A stretch of DNA of 64,000 bases, from contig CP141144.1 of the NCBI GenBank assembly GCA_035235625.1, positions 18,907,014-18,971,013 of the forward strand. Direction: 5' to 3'. This DNA is from Saururus chinensis (lineage: Eukaryota; Streptophyta; Magnoliopsida; Piperales; Saururaceae). How positions within the stretch are numbered: position 1 is the stretch's first letter; each line of letters opens with the position of its first letter. The notes beneath the pieces were generated by a model. That model saw nothing but the letters and a program-made list of their open reading frames with translations. It searched no databases and was not told where the DNA came from. The position numbers were made by a program, and so were the translations under genes. Positions 35,789-48,336 of the stretch are shown here, piece after piece.

Positions 35789-37935
35789 TGTCACGCCCTG
35801 ACACCTGCCGAAGGGAAGGTCGGTGTGCGCGGCAAGACAGAGTAAGTGGAAGACTTAACCCCTTATATAGGTGAAATGTTACAGAGTAGCACACCATACA
35901 ATTTGTACAAGAGAAAACAAGGAAAAATAAAGGACAACATATAATAATTAGTCCTCACAAAACACCCACATACTTAAGTCACTAAGCCCTCTCACGGGTT
36001 AAGTCATAAAGTCAATATTTGTTAAAGGCCAAACTAGTGAATAAAGTATATAACATAATCAACATGGAATAAAACTCAAGGTAATATGTTGAATAAACAA
36101 GCAGGGAACACAAGGTCTGTAGGCATCTTCTTCTATGCCAAATCATCCACCACTCGCTCCTCATACAAGGAGTCCTGATCACCTGCATGTCGCACCATGC
36201 AGCCCCAAAATAGAAACATACGAGAAAGAGGTGTTAGTAAAAATACTTAGCAAGGTTTTTATACTATGAAAGGATTAATCCAAAATCATCGCAAATATTT
36301 CACATTGAGCTTATCACACAAAACACACCCATTCATAATGGGACATTTGTATAACCTGTGCATCTCTATATCATGACTACTCATCATATACACATACTCA
36401 TGATATCATCAACATATCTCCTGCATACCATTCGACATGACATATCATAGTATTATCTCATTTATGATCTATTCTCATTGCATACATTCATCGTACATAT
36501 CATTCCACATGACATATCACAATATCATTTCATTCATGATCCATTCTCAATGGATATATTCATCATGCATAAGAGTGTCTCAAATACACTATCTATAACA
36601 TGTATAACTATTCTTAATTATAAGCATTCATCGTTCATGAAAAGTGTCTCTAACACACCATCCATAATCATGCATAATTATTCTTAATTATAAGCATTCA
36701 CCCTGCATTAAAAGTGTCTCTAACACACTATCCATAATCATGTATATTAAACCATATCCACATATGTCACATAAACTCAATTATCCCTGCACCACCTGCG
36801 TAACTAGGCATAATAATCCGTACACATGAAAAACATTGATGGTGAATGTCTCATAAAAATAGTCAAACCCGCTCACCGGGACGATCCCTTGTGGGGAAGG
36901 TCCGAGTTCCTATAAAGGAAACTAGAGCGGTTTGGGTAAGCTTTCTGAGTAGGAAAGTACCTGCTATTCACCGGGATAGTCCTTTGAGGGGAAAGTTCAA
37001 ATTCCACAAGGGAAACTAGAACAACCTTCTCACCGGGACAAACCTGACCAGGGATGTCTGAATTCCATAAGGGAAACTCGAGCAGTATGCTACCCAGGAC
37101 AATCTTTGCAGGGGAGAGTCTAATTTCCCAATTGAAAACCTAGAGTACGTGGTAAGCCAGTGCACACAGACATATCATGTTGGATTCTGAGGGTCTAGAT
37201 AAAGTCAATAAATAAACTCATACCGCAATTATCACATCTCAGCCCAGGAAGGTTCCATGTTCCTAAATGAACTCAAAATGAAATCATGTCCTTTCGGATC
37301 CAACCAATTCGATAAGCCATCGATCGATTAATCTGACAAGCAATATCACCCAATTGCATCAATCAATCAAGGTTAATCTCTATAAATCTCATTCATAAAA
37401 CTCTTTTCATGAAGCATGCAACATGGTACATATGTGAGCAATGCTACATGAATCCTAATACATGAGATATGCTCCAATCAGTCTATGTGTACATCATTCC
37501 TAATCAATGTGTCAAATAATCACCACAATTACCTCCACATAGTGTGTGCAAAGCAATAGTTCTCAAATCTAAGCATTGACATGCACATCATGATCAAACC
37601 CTCATTATGCTGTGACAAATAATCCCCACAATTACCTCCACATAGTGTGTGCAGAGCAATAGTTCTCAAATCTAAGCATTGACATACACATCATGATCAA
37701 ACCCTCATTATGCAATATGCATACTTTCATGATTCTATCATGGTTCCTTCTTACTGAAATAATGAATAAAATCCAATAAAAACCTCGAAGAACACAAGTC
37801 TTAGTCAATTATAACTTCATGTAAGACTTAGGTAAGCATAAACATAGTCATACTTAAGCTAAAACATGAGAAATATAATTCACCTAAAATTAATATAACA
37901 TATGAAAGCATATATTTGCATCATTATGATCAAAC
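35789..37935 (-). mobile_element. LTR D, minus orientation, first part
   Basis: The plus strand starts TGTCACGCCCTGACACC, the inverse of the GGGTCGTGACA-type end seen in LTR A, so this LTR runs on the minus strand. It lacks gag/pol. It includes degenerate repeats with CACCGGGAC...GGGAAACTAGAGC (36875-37145) and a 103-bp tandem duplication (37513 onward). LTR B is inserted at 37936, and D sequence probably resumes at 39984. Its far border is not resolved. Fossil. Confidence 0.45.
37513..37720. repeat. 103 bp tandem duplication in LTR D
   Basis: CAAATAATCACCACAATTACC at 37513 recurs as CAAATAATCCCCACAATTACC at 37616. The copies share TAGTGTGTGCA and ATCATGATCAAACCCTCATT. Confidence 0.85.
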
Positions 37936-39983
37936 TATAATACCCTGCTTTCTAATTACATCTAACTAAAGGGATTAGAGGTAATTAGTTAATTTTTTAA
38001 TAAATTATAGAAGGTTTTTGAGGTTGAAACCTTCATATATGAGTAGTGCTCAAATAAATGAGTGTAACGAATCAATGAATGCATGAAATGGAGGTCGGGA
38101 CCGAAAGTTTTGTCCTCGGGAAGTGTAATATAGGCAGGACCCACTTAAAACGGGCATGATATATTACTTTAAGTGGGGTAGTATTAAAGGGTTCGTTGAT
38201 ATGAGTCCAACGGTACTAAGAACGTGAGAATCTGAATCCGGGGTAGGAAGATACGCGCATTTAAAGATACGCATGCAAAAAAAAGAAAAAAAAGGGTGTT
38301 GTGCACGATGGATGTGTGTGATGGACGTGCGCACAACATGTGCCACCGCGGGGTGCATAACGCAAGGCCACGATATGCAGTCATTGTGCGCATTATGTGC
38401 AAGTGACGCTCCATGCCTGCGTGGTGCATAACGGCTAGCGCCGCCAGCTCCGAGGCTTATAAATAGCCATCTTCTTCCATTTTAGAAACAAACTTCATTT
38501 TTTTCCGTTTCTGAGTGTTTTGAGTCTGATTTAGCCCATTCAAGAAGCATTCTTAACTGAATCGAGCGTGCTCTACGCAATGGAGAGGTTCTTTCTTTGA
38601 GTTGGAGACCATATGAGGAGGAAACATCCTGAGACAATAAGAGATTATGCATGTAATCCTCGAGCACCAGAGAACTTCTCTTTCTTTGTTTCTAATCATT
38701 CTGACTTCGATTTAACCCGTTCAAGAGGTGTTCTTAAGTGAATCGAGTGTGTGTTACATAATGGAGGGGTCAGTTTTTTTATTTGGTAACCGCATGAGGA
38801 GGAAACACCCCAAGACAAGAAGAGGCCCTGGCTGTCATCCTCAAGCACTGGAGAAAGAAAAAGGGGCCAAGAACAAGATGGGGTTCTGTCTGTAGTTGCT
38901 GGGCTACAATGAGAGAATTGATCCGAAGTAAGGGAGGCTCTGTCCTCCACCGATGAGCCACCCAGTATGAAAGGCATCCCCAAGCTAAGGGGAGGCTCCG
39001 TACATAGTTCATAAGCACAAAAGGAGAAAAATGTCTTCGAAAAGGGGATGTTCTGTTCATCACCTCCAAGCATGGAAAGTAATGAGCGTCTCTAAGCGAC
39101 GGGATGCTACGCCCGCCTACTTCAAATGAGATTCTGCCCGCTATATCACTCTGAAGAAACTCACATGCCACCGCTTCCCGTGTTTCCTAAAAGTAAGTAT
39201 TTCTGATCTTTTGTTTTAATATAGGTATAAGAATACGTATGTATCCTAAGTAATTAACTTATGATGTTAAATGACTTATATGCTTGCACATCTTAATTAA
39301 TGATAATAATATACTAATTAAGATGTATGATTTTCTATGATATGAAGTATCCTGTTATTCTTTGATCTATTGTGTTTTGATATATTGTGGTTAGATGTGG
39401 TTAAATGTGACCTATCTCTCTCTAGGATGGAACGAGACATTTGATGTGTTCAGTCTCGCTCTGGGGTAGAGCGAGACGTGTAAATGTATTATGTTTTGCT
39501 TTGTAGTAGAGAGAGATGTGTGATTTCGTTGATTTATTAACTTCTACTTGACTTCTATAGATTGCGAGTTTCAGTATGACTCCATTCGAATATCAGTATA
39601 CACATATTTTAACGTATATAATTATGTGATGCCTAATGTATATAATAGCCATTAGGCAGAACTACGTTCGGATATGATCGTATTGGAATAATATTGTGAA
39701 TGCTATCCAATACGTATGTAGGCAACCAACAACAAAGCAATGTTGGCTTGATCCAAATTAATTGTAATTATAAGTTTTATTCTGATTTACACGCAATGAA
39801 CTTTGAAGCTTCGTTGGGTGTATATGAACGTTATAACTCAAGTCTATGTACGGGGAAACTTTGAAGCTCCGTGGTGTGTAGATAAACATTGTACCTCTCA
39901 CATATAGATGATGATTCATTGTTTAAGGAAGCAAAATTTTTATTTGAGATTTTCTAGACCCCAGCTAGGGTCAGGGCATTACA
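37936..39983 (+). mobile_element. Solo LTR B, about 2.05 kb
   Basis: It starts TATAATACCCTGC and ends GGGTCAGGGCATTACA, with exact CAAAC duplications at 37931-37935 and 39984-39988. No gag/pol is present. It shares its 3' region with LTR A and its 5'/middle words (GGGTTCGTTGATATGAGTCC, AATCGAGCGTGC) with LTR C. It holds an internal duplication of about 190 bp (38505-38660 and 38690-38870). Fossil, long-LTR Ty3/gypsy type by inference. Confidence 0.75.
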
Positions 39984-40340
39984 CAAACCTATAAGAATCA
40001 TGAAGTAATTATGAAGAAACCATCAAAATCTCACTTAAAATTATACATATACTCATTTATCCCATACTAGCTTAGGTATATGTTTTAGTATAATCACACG
40101 TAACTTGTACATTTTTGGAAAAATAGCAAATAAACACCAATCAATGTGGAAATTTACAAAGACCTATATCATAGGCTTAAATAATTTGTATAGTTATCAA
40201 TGTTCATTAGCATCATTAGAGGCTTTTGGAATTCATGTTGTGAGCTTATGCTTAATTCTTGGATTATGTGATTGTTTGTTCATTTAAGAATTTACTTATT
40301 CTCAACAAATTCTTGGAATAACTTTGAATATTCATAATGT
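39984..40340. other. Probable continuation of LTR D and flank
   Basis: This follows the CAAAC duplication and is AT-rich. A GGTAT at 40075 equals the 5 bp before 35789 and is a possible, unproven right duplication of LTR D. Confidence 0.25.
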
Positions 40341-40812
40341 ATAAATAAAAAATTATAAAATTTTAATTGTAATCCTATTTGATTTGTTCAGATCTCTCAT
40401 AATATTTTCATAATTTTTAGAGTCCTTTTGATAGGACAGATGAACATTTTGTCTTGTAAAACAATCACTTGGTTTTATCCCTCAAATGACTAATTTTTGG
40501 GGATTCCTAATTTTCATAGTGGTGTTATAGTGTTATTGGATTAAAAGTTCATGAACTTTGGAGCATTATATGATTTAATTAGCAAAAGCTAGTGTTTTAC
40601 AGTATACTTTGTAATTTTTGTAGAACATGGAGGAATTTCGTGGATAACTAGATTTTTGATCTTATATTCATATAATTGATGATTCTATCATTATAATAAT
40701 TAATGTATATTCTTATACGATGCATATTGTTATGCTCTTGTGGTTGTATAATAAAATTATATATTATTTCATGCATCACTTATATGTAAATAAATTCCAT
40801 GAGCATGCATCA
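40325..40812. repeat. Dispersed repeat, copy 2 of 2
   Basis: Direct-orientation relative of 24995-25475. It represents the form without the LTR-like insertion, because it reads on from GAGCATGCAT into CAGGAAGCTAAG. Confidence 0.75.
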
Positions 40813-41529
40813 GGAAGCTAAGGGTGATGGGAATTTTTTAATAAACTTAATAGAATCATTATACAATTGGGTAATAACTAACATGATCCTTCAATTTCTT
40901 AATTGGTGCGTGACATTTTGTTGATTGAATGATGTCATCATAAATATATAAATATATGGATGTTCTCGTGTCCAACATTTTTTTAAAGGATAAGGGCCCA
41001 ATATAGTTGTGCAAGATCACTAATTCCTTGGCTTATTTTGTTGACATTGTTGTGTCGACACAATAGATTATATTGGCACCAACAAGTGGGAATAAATAAT
41101 GAACAAGGAACTTTCTTTGATATTGATTCACTGTATACAAAAAAAAATAGCGACAGAGTAAATAAACCGTCGCTAATAGATATATAAGACACGCGCAACA
41201 CATTCCGCCGTCGATTTTAGCACTTTTCCGCGATGATTCCTGTCGCTGATGGTACCCACCACGAGTTTTCTGCTGTTGCTGATGGTCCCAGAACAAACAG
41301 CGACGGCTGAAACAAGCCGTTGCTGATAATTTCGCTTCACCCCGCAATTTCCTTTTTCCCCCTCCCCTCTCTCCTGCAGCAATTCCAATCCCCCGCCACA
41401 ATTTCTATCCCCTCTTCCATTTCGTTCCACCCCGTCCCCGTCATCCTCATCCTCTCCCTCCCCCTCATCTTCTCCCCCCTCCTCCCCTCACAAACTCCTC
41501 CCTCTCCGGTCAATGCCTTTCCCTGCTGC

Positions 41530-41569
41530 TAGTTGTGCCGGAAAGGAGATCGATTTCTCCGCTTCCAAG

Positions 41570-41610
<41 letters not shown>

Positions 41611-42473
41611 ACTCCGAGCGAAGCCTGACTTTGTGTGCTTCTCTTGGCTTTGTTCAAGTTCTCAGGAACCAGCTAGGAGTTGAAGGTTGAGGAGCTCGAA
41701 GAGAAGGAAGAGGATTGGCTGCGACCTCCCCCAAAGAAGCTCTAATTTGCTGGGGCATTAAGTGTTGATTCTACCATACAAAAGCTGAGGTTTGCGCTAT
41801 GTCTTGCCATATTTTGAACTCTCCTTTTCTATATGTGTTCAGTGTGCTAGCGATGTTCCATTCTTGTCTAGCTGAAATATGTTAGGTATTTTTTTGGCTA
41901 AATTTATGAATTAAGCATGGTTTTATCAATTAGAGATTTTAGTGGCGTTTTATAAATTAGGAATTTCATCAATGTAGTGGCGTAAAAGTTGAAAGCCTTC
42001 TGATTTATGGCTGAATTGAATGGTGTTCGATTTTGTCTGGCTCTGTTTTTGTATAATATGGAGAGCGTGTTGAGGGTATTGGGTCGCCTTGTTTGTATTG
42101 AACAAGATCGAAGTTATGATCTTGAACATGTTGTGGAGGAGATGTTGGTATTATGTTTGTTGTCATATTTATTAAATGGTTTTCAGTATTGTTTGTGATG
42201 ATTAATTTGATTGTTGATTATGGGAACAACAGATACCAGCGGACTTGCTCTCTGGTTTATAATGACATGTTTGACAAAATTTTGTCATAGCTAATGGCAT
42301 CTCTTATATGATGGCAGGAAGCTAAGAAGCTATCTAGGCCATATATTATTAAGGTTGTCAATCATCTGCAGCCTCACATACACAATACAAGGGTTAATAT
42401 GAAGCCGTACACAACAAAAGTGGTCCTATTTTCTGAAAAAATAGTGAAATCTGATATGTTTTATCATTATCAG
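41530..42473 (+). pseudogene. Acquired gene 5' part, Rad60/NIP45-like fragment
   Basis: A CT-rich leader and a TC/AC microsatellite (41570-41612) precede a segment at about 41676-41787. It reads KVEELEEKEEDWLRPPPKKL, then a stop, then DSTIQKLR before a GT donor. From memory this resembles the 'EDWLPPPPK ... EDSTIKxLR' stretch of plant Rad60/NIP45-like SUMO-like-domain proteins; this needs a search. A second possible exon, 42318-42473, is open for 52 codons between AG and GT (EAKKLSRPYIIKVV...). The in-frame stop argues for a non-functional captured copy. Confidence 0.35.
41570..41612 (+). repeat. TC then AC dinucleotide microsatellite
   Basis: About eight TC units run straight into about fourteen AC units. 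Confidence 0.9.
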
Positions 42474-43003
42474 GTACCAAATATATCTTCTGGAATTCTC
42501 CTCACTTGTTTATATTTGTATATGCCAAGTAATGGTATCATTAATATCGATGAATTTTGAACATTGTAAGGTTTCAACACGAGATACTCAAATATTGACT
42601 GCTTGAATTGCAGAAGGCTTTCGACTTCAATTAGTTTCTTTGATGGTATTTGTTTCTATGACATCAAGTAGAAAGTTGTCGCCTGTAGACTTTAGCCTTT
42701 AACGCACACTTCTTTGTGTCTTCCATATTATTCTGATTTCTTAAGCTAATTGAATGAGTCGTAAAGGCAAATTAAGCAATGTGGTATATATAATTCTGGA
42801 ATTAAAATTTTCCGAAGTTAATGTGGGTTTTTGTGTTACCAGTAAGGTTGTGTGTTTTCCAATTTTCCAGAAAGAAAGAAAAAACTTGGTCTGTCTATAT
42901 AAAAATTTCAAAACATTGCCTCTTATCTTTCAGGTCACTGTTACTTGTATTTCTGTTGCTGCTTTTTTAATATCGTGGTGTTTTTATTTCTATTATGGTG
43001 TTA

Positions 43004-43343
43004 TGGACTTCAAACGATGAGTGCTTTAGTTTGAGAAAGAAGAGGGACGAAGGGTGAAATAGGCTCAACAGTTCATACGAACCAGTTGAGGGGCGAAAGG
43101 GGCGGAGGTTGAAGACAATGAGAGGAAGGAGAGATTAGTGCTAAAACTGTTTTCTTAATTCCAAATCAAGGCACTAAGCCTATTACATAACTCTGCCCGT
43201 AATTGGCCTGAACTTATTTGTCTAACTAGCCTTATGGCCTTATAGAAAGAAATAAACAAAGACCTACAATAGCCTTATGGGCTTATAGAAAGAAATAAAA
43301 GAAATAAATATTAATGTTCTAAGGCTAATGGACGATTCATAGC
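43004..43343 (-). repeat. 3' LTR of the Ty3/gypsy element
   Basis: About 340 bp, ending TG...CA, nearly the same as 48011-48336. Shared words include GGTGAAATAGGCTCAACAGT and GGCTAATGGACGATTCATA. Confidence 0.85.
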
Positions 43344-46300
43344 AATCTACTACGCTCCGCTACCACCTTGACCTCAAGGCACAAAATCCGAGAAACGAGC
43401 ATAGAAGTCGTCCTTTGACATCCACGAAGCATCATCCAAAGAATGACCATGCCATGCAACCAGAATCTCAGACACCAAATGGCCAGAGTGGCAAATTCGA
43501 CAAGTGTCATTAATAGAAGATGGAACATGCGGTGGAGCTTCAATGAAATCTATAGAAATGTCTTTCCCAGATGCACTCAAGAATAGGAAGAGATTGGAGT
43601 AACCCTGCTGGAGCAGTGGTAGAAGCCTTGGCGTGTTGGCAAACATGGCAAGCGGCAGCATAACCATGTACGACGCGGCAAATGCCCTACCACAAAAAAC
43701 TCTGACTCACCTGCTTGTAAGTGCAAAATTATCCTTCATGTCTAGCAAATGAAGAGTCATGGAAACGAGAGAGTATGGTAGTGTGGAGCTGAGAATCATT
43801 CGGAACCCATAGACGATCCCTCCAATACAACAAGTTACCCTGCAAAACAAAAGAGGGTACACAGGAAGGGTCAGCTCGTAAGCGGTCCAATAATGCCACA
43901 GCCTCTGGGTCCTGAGAATACACCTGGCGGAGACGATCCATAAAGAGAAATACTGGTCCAGATAAAGCCATATCCTTAGCCGTGGCAAATTGCCTAGAGA
44001 GAGCATCGGCTACAACATGGACCATTTCTTATAAGCCAACTCATAGTCATACCCCAAGAGTTTAGAAATCCAATGTTGTTGGGATGGAGTAAAGATACGT
44101 TGTTCCAAAAGATACTTCAACAGTTGATGATCAGTGCAGATGATAAAATGTCGACCCAACAAATAAGGACACCATTTAGTAACCGCATGAACAATCGCTA
44201 ACATCTCTCACTCATAAGCCGATAACAAAAGAGAATACCATGAGAGTGCTTTGCTGAATAAGGTAATGGGGCATCCGGATTGTAATAGAAAGGCACCCAA
44301 ACCGGTCTTTGAAGCATCTGTCTCCACAACAAAAGGCTGGTTGAAATCAGGTAATGCAAGGACAAAGGCAGTAGACATGGCTGCTTTAAGAGTGTCAAAA
44401 GCGGCTTGAGCATCTGCAGACCATTGGAAGGAGCCTTTTTTAAACAAGGTTGTGAGAGGAGTTGCAATAGTCCCATACTGTGAAATAAAACAATAATAAT
44501 AGCCAGTGAGACCCAAAAAATGGTGTAAAGCCTTAGGAGATATCGGAATGGGACACTCAATAGTGGCAACCTTAGCCTGATCAGACGATATGCCATCACC
44601 GGTGATAAGATGCCCTAAATAATCAACTTGAGGAGTACGAAAAACACATTTGGATTACTTAAAGAAGAGGGAGTGCTGCTCCAAAAGGTAAAAAACACAT
44701 TGGAGATGGGTTGAGTCTCCCATGATGGACTGTACACCAATATATCGTCAAAAAATACCAACACAAACCGGCACAACTACGGGCAAAACACCTCATTCAT
44801 ACCAACACAAACTGGCACAAGTATGGGCGAAACACCTCATTCAAACCAACACAAACCGGCACAAGTGCGGGCAAAACACCTCATTCATAAGACTTTGAAA
44901 AGTAGAAGGAGCATTAGTGAGTTTGAAAGGAATTATGAAAAAATTAAAAATGTATGTTATGAGTGCAAAATGTCATCTTATGAATGTTAGATGGATGCAT
45001 TTGAATTTGATAATACCCAGAGCGTAAATCCAGCTTAGAAAAATAATGTGCGCCTCCCAATTCATCCAAGAGTTCTTCAATGATGGGAATGGAAAATTTA
45101 TCCTTGAGTGTCATAGCATTGATTACCCGATAATCAACACAAAACCGCCAAGACCCATTTTTCTTGCGAACTAGCAAAACATGGGAGGAATAGGAACTAG
45201 TGCTAGGACGAATGATGCTGGCATCCAACATTTCTTAGACTAATTTTTCAATTTCATTCTTTTGGATTTGGGGGTACTTGTAGGATAGAACATTCACCGG
45301 AGATGTACCTGATAGAGTCGGGATATGGTGGTCATGGGACCGGAGAGGTGGCAAGAAGGTAGGCTCAGCAAAGAGGGTAGAGTAATCCTCCAAGAGAGAA
45401 GCTAGATCATTTGGTACTGCTGATGGACGGTTGGTATGTTGGACCAATAACTAAAGCGAGAGGCCCTAGTGGGTGCAACGAAAAAATGATCCAAGATCTA
45501 GTGCAGAATGGAGTGTGCTAGGAGCAAACCCCTGAAGACACACCCATTGGCCTCCCAAGTCTAACTCCATGTTCATTTGGCGCAAGTTCCATGTGACATC
45601 ACCCAATTATTGTAACCATTGAACGCCCAAAACAATGTTACCTCCCTTAGTAGACAATAAATAAAGATCCAAAAAAATGTTATGGCCCTGAATGTGTAAC
45701 TCAGCTCACGAACAAACTCTCGTGCTACGAAGGTGCTTCCCATCTCTTTTAAACACATCAAAGGGAGTAGAATCTGAAATATGGTAGCCCAAATGCTACG
45801 CAACCCGGTCATTAATAAAATTATGTGTACTGTTGCTATCAATGGGCACTGCCACTTGTTGCCATTTAAGAAACTCCTGCACCTGCATAGTCTGAGGAGT
45901 ATATGTACTAGAAAAAACATGCAAGGAAATCTCCTTAGAACATTTGAACTGTCTGAAGAAACAGGGGGCTCCCATCCCATGACATCATCCCAAGAGTACT
46001 CTTCTAAAATAAGTGCAATTGGGGGGGTTTTGCAATGATGACCAGGCAAATAATGCTCGTCATAGTTGAAACATAACCCCTTCAAGTGACACTCCTCCAT
46101 TTGGGCCTGAGATAAGTGGCGAAAAGGAATAGAGGTGCTGGAGATAGTATAGGAGAGCTAGCAACCACGACTAGGTGGCCCGAGGGATGTTGCCCATGGG
46201 CAATTCTGGAGTAGGCGAACCAGCCTAAAATTCCTCCACTGCCGACTCAGCTTCTCCTAAATGTGAGCGTGCCAAATAATGTCATGTATAGTGGGACAGT

Positions 46301-46465
46301 CAAAATGGCGGATGCCATCAGCAATCTCAGGTTTGAGGCCCTCGCGAAAGGTCTCCACTAACGCTTCTTTCATCCAGTGTGGAAGCCTAGTAGCCACCTG
46401 CATAAATTTAATTTGATAGGCATGTACAGAAGACGTTTGAGACAATGATGATAAGAGTTCATTAA

Positions 46466-47176
46466 GGGTCTGTTTGGATTGGTGGAAATAGGGAAAAAGA
46501 AAGAGAAAGTGAATCCATGTGAAAGAGAAACTAGGAGTTTTCTAAATATTTTTCACTGTTTAATTACACAAATGATGTTAGAGAAAATTGACAGTGCCAG
46601 TGGTGGTAGCGGCGGCGATGGTAGCAGTGACGGTAGTTGTGGTTGTGGCGGCGGTGATGGTGGTGGTGGCGGCGGCGGTGGCGGTGGTGGCTGCGGTAGT
46701 GGTGGCAGCGGCGGCAGGGGTAGCGATGGTGGTAGTGGTGGCGGCGGTGGCGATGGTGGTGGTGGCAAAAGTAGTGGCAGAGATAGCGGTGGTAGTGACA
46801 TTGGTGGTGGTGGTAGCAGCGACAATGACAGTGACAGTGGTGGCAGTGGCGGTGGTGGCAATTGTAGTGGTGGGGCGGTGGCATTAGTAGTGGTGGCGAC
46901 GGCGACGGTGACTGTGGCGGTGATGGTGGTGATGGCAGCGGCGGCGATGACAATGGTGATAGTGGTAGTTATAGTAAGACGTAAGTGTTTAGTACAATAA
47001 TTTTCTCCCAAAATCCATGGGTTGATGGGTGAAAAATTTTTGATCCAAATTTTCATCAATTTTCTCTCACTTTTTACTCTAGTTTCTCTTTTTCCATTGC
47101 ACCAAACAATAGAAACTGAGAGATTTTAAGAAAATTCCTTTCCTTTCCCCCGCTTTCCACCAATCTAAGCAGACCC
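46466..47176 (+). mobile_element. Tourist-like MITE with GGN interior, inside the gypsy element
   Basis: Ends are GGGTCTGTTTGGATTGGTGG and the inverse, CCACCAATCTAAGCAGACCC, a near-perfect inverted repeat. TAA flanks it at 46463-46465 and 47177-47179. The interior (about 46590-46970) is GGT/GGC repeat. It is the same family and orientation as 896-1882. It lies in the gag-side part of the retroelement and so inserted after it. Confidence 0.85.
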
Positions 47177-48010
47177 TAAAAACTACAAAATTATTTGGCC
47201 CAAATTATGCACATAATTCTTCATTAAACTTCTGCAATGCGGATTAAAGACTTCTCATTAAACAAGGGCGTCACCATCCAAGTGGAAAGCCGCAACCCTG
47301 AGTTTCTCTGCGTCTGCTATTGCAGCTTGATAAGCGAAAAAAAATTTCGGCCCTATAAAGCCATTCAATTGTGTTGTCCTCCCAATGGATTTAGGAAATT
47401 GCAGGCATGCCAGACGCACTTTAGCAATCCGTGGTGCACGATCGATATTGTCCTCTGGCTGGAAATCTCCGAGATCCTTTAAGTTAGGATTTTGGTCCCC
47501 CAACAGGCTATGACGCTCTCCCATGGAAACTGGCAAAGTCTGTCGATGGCGTGTTTGAGACGCTGCATCACCCACCGGTAATTGGCCGGAAGTGTTCCCA
47601 TCCAAGGGTGGTTCCGCCGCTGCAGGGTGAGCGGAATGGCATGGCATAGAGCTGCGCTGATTAGAGGCAAAAGGGCTGGTCGCTCTAGCTAAGGCAGCAG
47701 TTCATGGTCGTGGGCAGCTTTGTCTTCCTGTGAGATGACATGCTTGTGGTCGCTGGACGGAACCCAGGCCAATTGGCTGGCTAGCCTCTCAAAAGACGCC
47801 TATTGTTCCGATCGGGGAAGGCGAAATTCTTGTAGAAGTTCAGTGAAGACATGTAGTAAGGCTGCATCTGATGCCACTCCTCCCCGCACGGCGGGTGTGC
47901 TGTCTGAACTTTGGGTGGACGGCTTTGCAGGGTTTTGTTGTTCCTTGGCCATCATGCTCTTCGTCTGCACCATAGTCACTTACCCACCAGTAGGACTGTT
48001 GCTTTGATAC

Positions 48011-48336
48011 TGGAATTCAAAAGATGAGTGCTTTAGTTTGAGAAAGAAGAGGGACAAAGGGTGAAATAGGCTCAACAGTTCATACGAACCAGTAGAGGGA
48101 TGAAAGGGCGGAGGTTAAAAGACGGCGAGAGGAAGGAGAGATTAGGGTTAAAACTATTTTTTTAATTCCAAATTAAGGCACTAAGCCTATTACATAACTC
48201 CGCCCGTAATGGGCCTGAGCTTATTTGTCTATACAGAAAAAAAATAAACAAAGACCTACAATAGCCTTATGAGCTTATAGAAAGAAATAAAAGAAATAAA
48301 TACTAATGTTCTAAGGCTAATGGACGATTCATAACA
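48011..48336 (-). repeat. 5' LTR of the Ty3/gypsy element
   Basis: About 326 bp. On the minus strand it starts TGTTATGAATCG and ends TTGAATTCCA, directly followed by the tRNA-Met-like primer site. Confidence 0.85.

Larger units (their letters stand above)
43004..48336 (-). mobile_element. Ty3/gypsy LTR retrotransposon, broken
   Basis: LTRs at 43004-43343 and 48011-48336 flank the element, which reads on the minus strand. A primer-binding-like GTATCAAAGCAAC follows the 5' LTR. Recognisable parts in minus-strand order: gag-like region (about 47650-46250), reverse transcriptase (about 45450-44940, with [12 protein letters not shown] and [13 protein letters not shown]), RNase H (about 44520-44050), integrase zinc-binding/spacer region (about 44030-43730) and a chromodomain-like tail (about 43560-43370). 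This order is Ty3/gypsy, and the tail suggests a chromovirus. It carries several breaks and looks inactive. The LTRs differ by about 6-7% by eye, i.e. a few million years at rates used for grasses, older if the host evolves slowly. No clear 5-bp target duplication was found. Confidence 0.85.

Noticed and set aside
36360-36760. CRISPR-like spaced CATCAT/CATGAC repeats
   Set aside because: Degenerate LTR-internal repeats in a plant genome, with no constant repeat or unique spacers.
38696-39171. Two overlapping minus-strand frames of 125-130 codons
   Set aside because: They sit inside solo LTR B over its internal duplication and resemble no protein.
46553-47059. Gly-rich and Pro-rich frames resembling cell-wall proteins
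   Set aside because: GGN repeat of the second MITE. The apparent glycine-rich protein has no signal peptide or conserved start.
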